Source: Paracoccus yeei ATCC BAA-599 (GTDB lineage: Bacteria; Pseudomonadota; Alphaproteobacteria; Rhodobacterales; Rhodobacteraceae). From it: DNA of 64,000 bases. Numbering within the stretch: the first letter of the stretch is position 1; each line of letters starts with the position of its first letter. The DNA lies in the NCBI RefSeq assembly GCF_000622145.1, contig NZ_KK211404.1:50404-114403 (forward strand). Direction: 5' to 3'. Shown piece after piece: positions 59,346-64,000 of this stretch. The notes below the pieces were generated by a model. It was not told the DNA's origin and searched no databases. It saw nothing but the letters and a program-made list of their open reading frames with translations. Made by a program: the position numbers and the translations under genes.

Positions 59346-59647
59346 TGCCATGAAGAACCCCGTGCGGCCCGGGGTGGCGGGGATGCGGGCCCCGTCCCCT
59401 TCAGGTTGCGCCGCAATGCGGCATCGGGCAATCGCAATCCGTTCTGCACCCGCATCCATGCGGCCCCTGCCTTTTTCCGCGCCAGCCGGCCATGCAGGCG
59501 ATGAAAAAAGCGGATGCGCCTGGCCCTCGGGGGCCCGTCGGCGCCGACATGCAAACGGATGCGTGATCGCTGCCGGCCTCGATTGAACGAATCACCCCTG
59601 CGTGCAAGGCTGGACCCAGGACCAACGATCCAAGGAGAACTGACGCG
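59346..59647. other. Gap before the 49-codon gene
   Basis: 302 bp without a credible ORF on either strand. AAGGAGAA at 59630-59637 is the ribosome site of the small gene that follows. No promoter pair stands out. Confidence 0.5.
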
Positions 59648-59797
59648 ATGATTGCCAAGACCCTCGCCGTTGCCCTTGCCCTGTCGGCGGCCGCGGCGCC
59701 TGCCTTCGCCGATTGCGCGGGGCACAAGATGAAAACCGACACCTCGGCCCAGACCACGCCGCAACAACCCGTGGTGCGGCCCACGACCAGCAGCTAG
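59648..59797 (+). CDS. 49-residue secreted peptide of unknown function
   Basis: ATG preceded at 10 bases by AAGGAGAA. The first 21 residues form a good signal peptide (MIAKTLAVALALSAAAAPAFA); the mature part of about 28 residues has one cysteine and one histidine close together (DCAGHKMKTD) and then a Thr/Gln/Pro-rich tail. No family is recognised. It stands alone between the tctC2 hairpins and the convergent parC, with a strong palindromic terminator after it, which supports an expressed gene. A periplasmic or metal-related role would be a guess. Confidence 0.65.
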   Translation: MIAKTLAVALALSAAAAPAFADCAGHKMKTDTSAQTTPQQPVVRPTTSS

Positions 59798-59817
59798 GGG
59801 TCGGTCACGACATTTCC

Positions 59818-59847
59818 GAAACGGGCGGGACATGTCCCGCCCGTTTC
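59818..59847. terminator. 30-bp perfect palindrome between the small gene and parC
   Basis: 15-bp arms meet without a spacer: GAAACGGGCGGGACA (59818-59832) and its exact complement (59833-59847). As RNA it makes a GC-rich hairpin followed by GUUUC on either strand, suiting a two-way terminator for the convergent 49-codon gene and parC. It contains the CATG centre. Confidence 0.75.
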
Positions 59848-59878
59848 AGTTGAACCGCCCGCTCTTTCAGTTGAACCG
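59844..59878. repeat. 21-bp tandem duplication at the parC stop
   Basis: TTTCAGTTGAACCG appears at 59844-59857 and 59865-59878, exactly 21 bp apart. The parC stop codon lies in the second copy (59867-59869), so the duplicated unit covers the end of the gene. Confidence 0.7.
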
Positions 59879-62098
59879 GTTGTCGCGGGGAAAGCCGCGC
59901 GGCGCCATATAGCCGGTCCCGGCGCGTTTCCCCAGCCAGGGGGTCAGGTCGGGTTCGGTCCGGGTGCGCCCACCCGATTCCTGCCAGCGCAGGCCGTCGG
60001 CCAGGGTGATGCAGATCGCATCCGACAGCCCGCCGTCCTTGTATTTCTGCAGCCGCACGCCCTTGCCGCGACCCATCTCGGGCAGTTCGGACAGGGCAAA
60101 GACCAGCAGTTTCCGGTTCTCGCCCACGACGGCGACATGATCGCCGCTGACGGGCCGGCACAGCACCGCCTCGCCGTTCAGGACCTGCTTGCCGGCGCGG
60201 GTCTGCGCCAGGATGTCGCCCGCCGGTACCACGAACCCGTCCCCGGCCTTCGAGGCGACCAGGTAGCGCGCGCCCTCGCGCCAGGGGAACATGGCGATCA
60301 CCGGGGCGTCGTTCGGCAGGTCGATCATCAGCCGCAGCGGCTCGCCCATGCCGCGCCCGCCGGGCAGGTTGTTGGCCGGCAGGGTATAGAACCGGCCATT
60401 GCCGGCAAAGAGCATCAGCTTGTCCGTGGTCTCGGCGTGCAGCGCCATGAAGGGCCCGTCGCCGTCCTTGAACTTGACCTCGGCGTCCAGCGGCTGATGG
60501 CCCTTCATCGCGCGGATCCAGCCCATTTTCGACAGGATCACGGTGATCGGCTCGCGCTCGATCATCGAATCCATGTCGATCTCGGCGGTCTCGCCGGCCT
60601 CGCCGATTTCGGTGCGGCGCTGCCCGCCCGGGGCGGACTTGCCGAACTTGCCCCGCGTCTCGCGCAGCTCCTGCGCGATGCGGCCCCATTGCGCGGCCGG
60701 ATCGGCCAGCATGGCGACAAGCCCCGCCCGCTCCTCGGTCAGCTTGCCGTGCTCGGTGCGCAGCTCGATTTCCTCAAGCTTGCGCAGGGCGCGCAGGCGC
60801 ATGTTCAGGATCGCCTCGACCTGCACCTCGGTCAGGCGGAACTCGGCCATCAGGACGGATTTCGGATCGTCCTCGTGCCGGATGATCTCGATCACCCGGT
60901 CCAGGTTCAGGAAGGCGATCATATAGCCTTCCAGCACCTCGAGCCGGGCCGCGATCCTGTCCAGCCGATGATTGCTGCGGCGCACCAGCACCTCGCGCCG
61001 GTGGTCGAGGAAGGCGCGCAGCACCTCCTTCAGCGAACAGACCTTGGGCACGCGGCCGTCGATCAGCACGTTCATGTTCATCCCGAACCGCACCTCGAGG
61101 TCCGAGACGCGGAACAGCGCCCCCATCAGCTGATCGGGATCGACGTTGCGGGCGCGGGGCTCCAGCACGATGCGCACGTCCTCGGCCGATTCGTCGCGGA
61201 CATCGGCCAGGATCGGCACCTTCTTCAGCTGGATCAGCTCGGCCAGGCGCTCGATCAGCTTGGATTTCTGCACCTGATAGGGAATTTCGGTGACGACGAT
61301 CTGCCAGATGCCGCGGCCCAGGTCCTCGACCGACCAGCGGGCGCGCAGGCGCAGGCTGCCACGCCCGGTGCGGTAAGCCTCGGCGATGGTCTGGCGGCTT
61401 TCGACCAGAACGCCGCCGGTCGGAAAATCCGGGCCCGGGATGATCGAAACCAGCGTCTCGTCGCGGGCATCGGGCGACTTGATCAGGTGCAGGCAGGCGT
61501 CGATCACCTCGTGCAGGTTGTGGGGCGGCACGTTCGTCGCCATGCCGACCGCGATGCCGCTGGCGCCGTTGCACAAGAGGTTCGGAAAGGCCGCGGGCAG
61601 GACGACCGGCTCTTCCAGCGTGCCGTCGTAGTTCGGGCGGAAATCGACCGCGTTCTCGGCCAGCCCCTCCATCAGCGCCTCGGCCGTGGCGGTCAGGCGC
61701 GCCTCGGTATAGCGGCTGGCGGCGGGCCCGTCGCCGTCGATGTTGCCATAGTTCCCCTGCCCGTCGACCAGCGGATAGCGCATTGCGAAGGGCTGCGCGA
61801 GACGCGCCATGGCGTCATAGATCGCGGCGTCGCCATGCGGGTGATAGTTGCCCATCACGTCGCCGGTGATCTTGGCCGATTTCCGGAACGCCCCCGTCGG
61901 CGACAGCCGCAATTCTCGCATCGCATACAGGATGCGGCGGTGCACCGGCTTCAGCCCGTCGCGGGCGTCGGGCAGCGCCCGGTGCATGATCGTGGACAGC
62001 GCATAGGTCAGGTAGCGCTCGCCGATGGCGCGCGACAGCGGTTCGGAAACGGTCTGATCGGGCTGGGCCGGATCGGTGGTGTTCGGATCGTCGGACAT
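59867..62098 (-). CDS. parC: DNA topoisomerase IV subunit A
   Basis: ParC, 743 residues, the DNA-cutting subunit of topoisomerase IV that unlinks daughter chromosomes. The catalytic tyrosine is Y130 in AASRYTEARLT; the quinolone-pocket region reads HPHGDAAIYD (A91 and D95, where E. coli has Ser80 and Glu84). The tower and coiled-coil domains follow, and the C-terminal beta-pinwheel is shorter than GyrA's and lacks an obvious GyrA box, which favours ParC over GyrA. Start at 62098 (MSDDPNTTDP). parE is not in the window. It diverges from an SDR gene over 103 bp. Confidence 0.93.
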   Translation of the reverse strand: MSDDPNTTDPAQPDQTVSEPLSRAIGERYLTYALSTIMHRALPDARDGLKPVHRRILYAMRELRLSPTGAFRKSAKITGDVMGNYHPHGDAAIYDAMARLAQPFAMRYPLVDGQGNYGNIDGDGPAASRYTEARLTATAEALMEGLAENAVDFRPNYDGTLEEPVVLPAAFPNLLCNGASGIAVGMATNVPPHNLHEVIDACLHLIKSPDARDETLVSIIPGPDFPTGGVLVESRQTIAEAYRTGRGSLRLRARWSVEDLGRGIWQIVVTEIPYQVQKSKLIERLAELIQLKKVPILADVRDESAEDVRIVLEPRARNVDPDQLMGALFRVSDLEVRFGMNMNVLIDGRVPKVCSLKEVLRAFLDHRREVLVRRSNHRLDRIAARLEVLEGYMIAFLNLDRVIEIIRHEDDPKSVLMAEFRLTEVQVEAILNMRLRALRKLEEIELRTEHGKLTEERAGLVAMLADPAAQWGRIAQELRETRGKFGKSAPGGQRRTEIGEAGETAEIDMDSMIEREPITVILSKMGWIRAMKGHQPLDAEVKFKDGDGPFMALHAETTDKLMLFAGNGRFYTLPANNLPGGRGMGEPLRLMIDLPNDAPVIAMFPWREGARYLVASKAGDGFVVPAGDILAQTRAGKQVLNGEAVLCRPVSGDHVAVVGENRKLLVFALSELPEMGRGKGVRLQKYKDGGLSDAICITLADGLRWQESGGRTRTEPDLTPWLGKRAGTGYMAPRGFPRDNRFN

Positions 62099-62201
62099 GC
62101 ACGCCTGAATAGGCCCCGGCCGCGCCCCGGTCCAGCCGGAAATGTGCGTCTTGCGCGGCCCGCTGCCATGCCCCAGAACCTGCCGAAAACGGAGGCTTTC
62201 G

Positions 62202-63020
62202 ATGAAGACCGTGCTGATCACCGGCTGTTCCTCGGGCATCGGGCTGGATGCGGCGCGCCTGATGCAGGCGCGCGGCTGGCGGGTGATCGCGACCTGCCGG
62301 CGCGGCGACGACCTGGACGCCCGCCGCGCCGAGGGGATGGAGGCGATTCACCTGGAACTGGCCGACGAGGGCAGCACCGCCCGCGCCGCCGCCCAGGCGC
62401 TGGCGCTGGGGCGGATCGACGCTCTGGTCAACAATGCCGCCTTCGCCATCCCCGGCGCGGTCGAGGACCTGCCCCGCGGCGCCCTGCGCGCCATCTTCGA
62501 GGCGAACCTGTTCGGTACCCACGACCTGACCCGGCGGCTGATCCCGCATTTCCGCCAGCACGGCGGGCGGGTGATCAATGTCTCGTCCGTCCTGGGTCTG
62601 GTCGGCGTGCCCTGGCGGGGTGCCTATGTCGCGACGAAGTTCGCGATGGAGGGGCTGACCGACGTGCTGCGCATCGAGATGGCCGGCACCCCGGTCAAGG
62701 TGGTGCTGATCGAACCCGGTCCCATCGCGACCCGGATCCGCGCCAATTCCATCCCGCATTTCGAGCGCTGGATCGACTGGGAAAACAGCCCCCGCGCCGA
62801 GCAGTACCGCCGCAGCCTGCTCCGCCGGCTCTATCAGCCTGCCGCGCGCAAGGACCGCTTCGAACTGCCGCCCCGCGCGGTCAGCGAAAGGATCGCCCAT
62901 GCGCTCGAGGCGGCGAATCCGCGCCCGCGCTATTATGTCACGGTGCCCACGCGCATTTCGGGGATCGCGCGGCGGCTTCTGCCCACGCGCGGTCTGGACT
63001 GGGTGACGCGCCGGGGCTAG
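62202..63020 (+). CDS. Short-chain dehydrogenase/reductase
   Basis: 272-residue classical SDR. Cofactor motif VLITGCSSGIGLDAARLM, LVNNAAFAIPG, and active site S in INVSSVLGLVG with YVATK (Tyr-x3-Lys). The basic residues after the second strand (CRRGDDLDARRAEG) suit NADP(H). A C-terminal region ending in RRLLPTRGLDWVTRRG resembles the SDR subgroup next to cobalamin genes in many Rhodobacterales. Substrate unknown. Start at 62202 after GGAGG. Confidence 0.85.
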   Translation: MKTVLITGCSSGIGLDAARLMQARGWRVIATCRRGDDLDARRAEGMEAIHLELADEGSTARAAAQALALGRIDALVNNAAFAIPGAVEDLPRGALRAIFEANLFGTHDLTRRLIPHFRQHGGRVINVSSVLGLVGVPWRGAYVATKFAMEGLTDVLRIEMAGTPVKVVLIEPGPIATRIRANSIPHFERWIDWENSPRAEQYRRSLLRRLYQPAARKDRFELPPRAVSERIAHALEAANPRPRYYVTVPTRISGIARRLLPTRGLDWVTRRG

Positions 63021-63044
63021 GCTGGCCGGCGGAAGGGGCCCTTC

Positions 63045-63245
63045 ATGCGCGACGACCCGCTGTTCTACCTGCTTGCCCTGTGCTGCCTTGCGGTGGTGGC
63101 CATCCTGGCCACCGGGATCGGCGGCTTTGCCCGGGGCGGCGAATTCAACCGCAAGCACGGCAACCGGCTGATGCGCTGGCGCATCATCGCCCAGGCCGTG
63201 GCCATCGCGGTGTTCCTGTTCTACCTCTGGATGCGGAGCGGCTGA
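63045..63245 (+). CDS. HIG1-domain twin-helix membrane peptide
   Basis: 66 residues with two membrane helices (FYLLALCCLAVVAILATGI and IIAQAVAIAVFLFYLWM) joined by a basic loop with the HIG1 signature GGEFNRKHGNRLMRWR. Mitochondrial HIG1 proteins attach to cytochrome c oxidase; the bacterial family is less well known. It ends as TGATG with the adenosyltransferase start, so both are probably coupled. It follows the SDR gene by 24 bp, in the same direction. Confidence 0.85.
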   Translation: MRDDPLFYLLALCCLAVVAILATGIGGFARGGEFNRKHGNRLMRWRIIAQAVAIAVFLFYLWMRSG

Positions 63246-63817
63246 TGGTTGTCCTGAACAAGATCTATACCCGTACCGGCGACAAGGGCGACACCGCGCT
63301 GTCCAACGGCGAGCGCGTGCGCAAGGACAGCCTGCGGGTCGAGGCCTATGGCGCCGTGGACGAGCTGAACGCCACGCTGGGCCTGGCGCGGCTTTACGCG
63401 ACCGGCCCCCTGGCCGACCGGATCGCAACGATCCAGAACGACCTGTTCGACCTCGGGGCCGACCTGTCGCGTCCCAGGATGCACGAGGATGCCGAGGCCC
63501 CGTATCCGGTGCTGCGCATCATCGACGGGCAGGTCGACCGGCTAGAATCGGAAATCGACGCGATGAATGCGGATCTGTCGCCCCTGCGCAGCTTCATCCT
63601 GCCCGGCGGGACGCCGCTTGCCGCGCATCTGCACCTGTCGCGCACGACCGCCCGGCGCGCCGAACGCGCCGCCGTGGCCCTGGCCGCGGCCGAGGACGCC
63701 AATCCGGCGGCAGTGAAATACCTGAACCGCCTGTCCGACTGGCTGTTCGTCGCGGGCCGGGTTGCCAATGAAAACGGCTCCCGGGACGTGCTCTGGGTGC
63801 CCGGGGCAAGCCGTTAG
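63245..63817 (+). CDS. pduO: PduO-type ATP:cob(I)alamin adenosyltransferase
   Basis: 190-residue enzyme that adds the adenosyl group to cob(I)alamin to make coenzyme B12. PduO motifs: KIYTRTGDKGDTALSNGERVRKDSLRVEAYG (in parts; TRTGDxG is the ATP site), VDELNATLGLARL, LFDLGADLS, and FILPGGTPLAAHLHLSRTTARRAER (in parts). It starts with the ATG of TGATG after the HIG1 gene. The gene is closed by a good terminator at 63827. Known next to etfBA in many alphaproteobacteria. Confidence 0.93.
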   Translation: MVVLNKIYTRTGDKGDTALSNGERVRKDSLRVEAYGAVDELNATLGLARLYATGPLADRIATIQNDLFDLGADLSRPRMHEDAEAPYPVLRIIDGQVDRLESEIDAMNADLSPLRSFILPGGTPLAAHLHLSRTTARRAERAAVALAAAEDANPAAVKYLNRLSDWLFVAGRVANENGSRDVLWVPGASR

Positions 63818-63826
63818 CGACAACAG

Positions 63827-63865
63827 GACAGGATCGCCGCGTTACGACGCAATCCTGTCGTTTTT
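63827..63865 (+). terminator. Rho-independent terminator after pduO
   Basis: Stem GACAGGAT (63827-63834) / ATCCTGTC (63852-63859), with inner GCG/CGC pairing in the loop, followed by GTTTTT. It starts 10 bp after the stop. Confidence 0.85.
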
Positions 63866-63937
63866 ACTCTGTTACAAGGCGGGGCGGACCGCTAACAAAC
63901 TGACCGAACAGGTGGCAAAACCAAAGGGGAGAGGCCG

Positions 63938-64000
63938 ATGAAGGTTCTCGTGCCGGTAAAGCGGGTTATTGACTACAACGTGAAGGCTCGGGTTCGGTCT
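63938..64000 (+). CDS. etfB: Electron transfer flavoprotein beta subunit, 3' end outside window
   Basis: Only the first 21 codons are seen (MKVLVPVKRVIDYNVKARVR), which is the family start and matches Paracoccus EtfB as I remember it. EtfB with EtfA carries electrons from acyl-CoA and other dehydrogenases to the ETF:ubiquinone oxidoreductase. Ribosome site AAAGGGGAGAGG precedes the ATG. The 72 bp between the terminator at 63865 and the ATG probably hold its promoter; no clear pair was found. Confidence 0.85.
   Translation, partial: MKVLVPVKRVIDYNVKARVRS

Noticed and set aside
60137..63817. A plus-strand open frame of over 1200 codons antisense to parC and running through the SDR gene
   Set aside because: Only its last ~190 codons (adenosyltransferase, from 63245) are real; the rest is out of frame with conserved genes.
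1..64000. Defence islands, prophage, insertion sequences, CRISPR arrays, tRNA or rRNA genes
   Set aside because: No regular spaced repeats, transposase, integrase, phage structural genes or cloverleaf-like sequences were found in the gaps; gene order and codon character are uniform.

Overview
The window looks like an ordinary chromosomal segment of a GC-rich alphaproteobacterium of the Rhodobacterales, most likely Paracoccus or a close relative. The best evidence is the cytochrome bc1 operon (petABC, 16406-19837). Its cytochrome c1 carries the long acidic Ala/Pro/Glu-rich extension known from Paracoccus denitrificans, and its Rieske protein closely resembles the P. denitrificans one as I remember it. 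The truncated gene at the right edge begins like Paracoccus EtfB. I see no phage, transposase, integrase, CRISPR array, rRNA or tRNA.

Region by region. 1-786: the end of an EamA permease gene. 786-11011, minus strand: a surface-glycan block running cysQ, kdsB, a GT2 glycosyltransferase, galU, galE, a GT4, a GT2/GT92-like and a GT14-like glycosyltransferase, then a large sulfotransferase. A capsule-type ABC permease gene diverges from it at 11142. Sugar-nucleotide supply (GalU, GalE), Kdo activation (KdsB), sugar transfer, sulfation from PAPS and removal of the PAP by-product (CysQ) together suggest a sulfated surface polysaccharide. 12003-16143: dnaK-dnaJ behind a good RpoH-type promoter, then radC. 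16406-19885: petABC with a strong terminator. 19983-27176: a sugar kinase, an S49 peptidase with a 36-residue coupled membrane peptide, uvrC, a Zur-type zinT, then pgsA-moaD-moaE and accA. 27350-36157: gabT, a rhomboid protease, the two halves of MnmC as separate divergent genes, an NnrU-family membrane protein, DUF4202 plus a CbiX chelatase, and valS. 36219-38863: an operon of DUF1428, VOC and YceI proteins that ends in two damaged GST genes, controlled by a divergent HxlR regulator.

38955-47812: a peroxiredoxin, a ferredoxin reductase with rsmD, an Lrp regulator divergent from a type III PLP decarboxylase, a DUF2235 hydrolase, metF divergent from metR with a MetR-like box between them, and a GT61 glycosyltransferase. 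47855-51676: a four-gene MlaEFD-type lipid transport operon with an auxiliary lipoprotein. 51751-59130: a DctB/DctD-like two-component system followed by a tripartite tricarboxylate transporter (tctC-tctB-tctA-tctC2). 59131-59866: a hairpin-rich stretch with a 49-codon secreted peptide gene and a minus-strand hairpin whose loop carries CTCCTCCC, a candidate anti-Shine-Dalgarno small RNA. 59867-64000: parC (minus), an SDR gene, a HIG1-type peptide, a PduO-type cobalamin adenosyltransferase and the start of etfB.

Most of the content is housekeeping and well conserved. The points most worth a second look are the CTCCTCCC hairpin (59294-59345), the short dispersed repeat lying just after stop codons (27192, 27278, 33022 and a weaker relative near 59146), the Pro-substituted GAFTGA loop in the DctD-like regulator with a perfect dyad just downstream, the decaying GST pair, and two small genes (36 and 49 codons).
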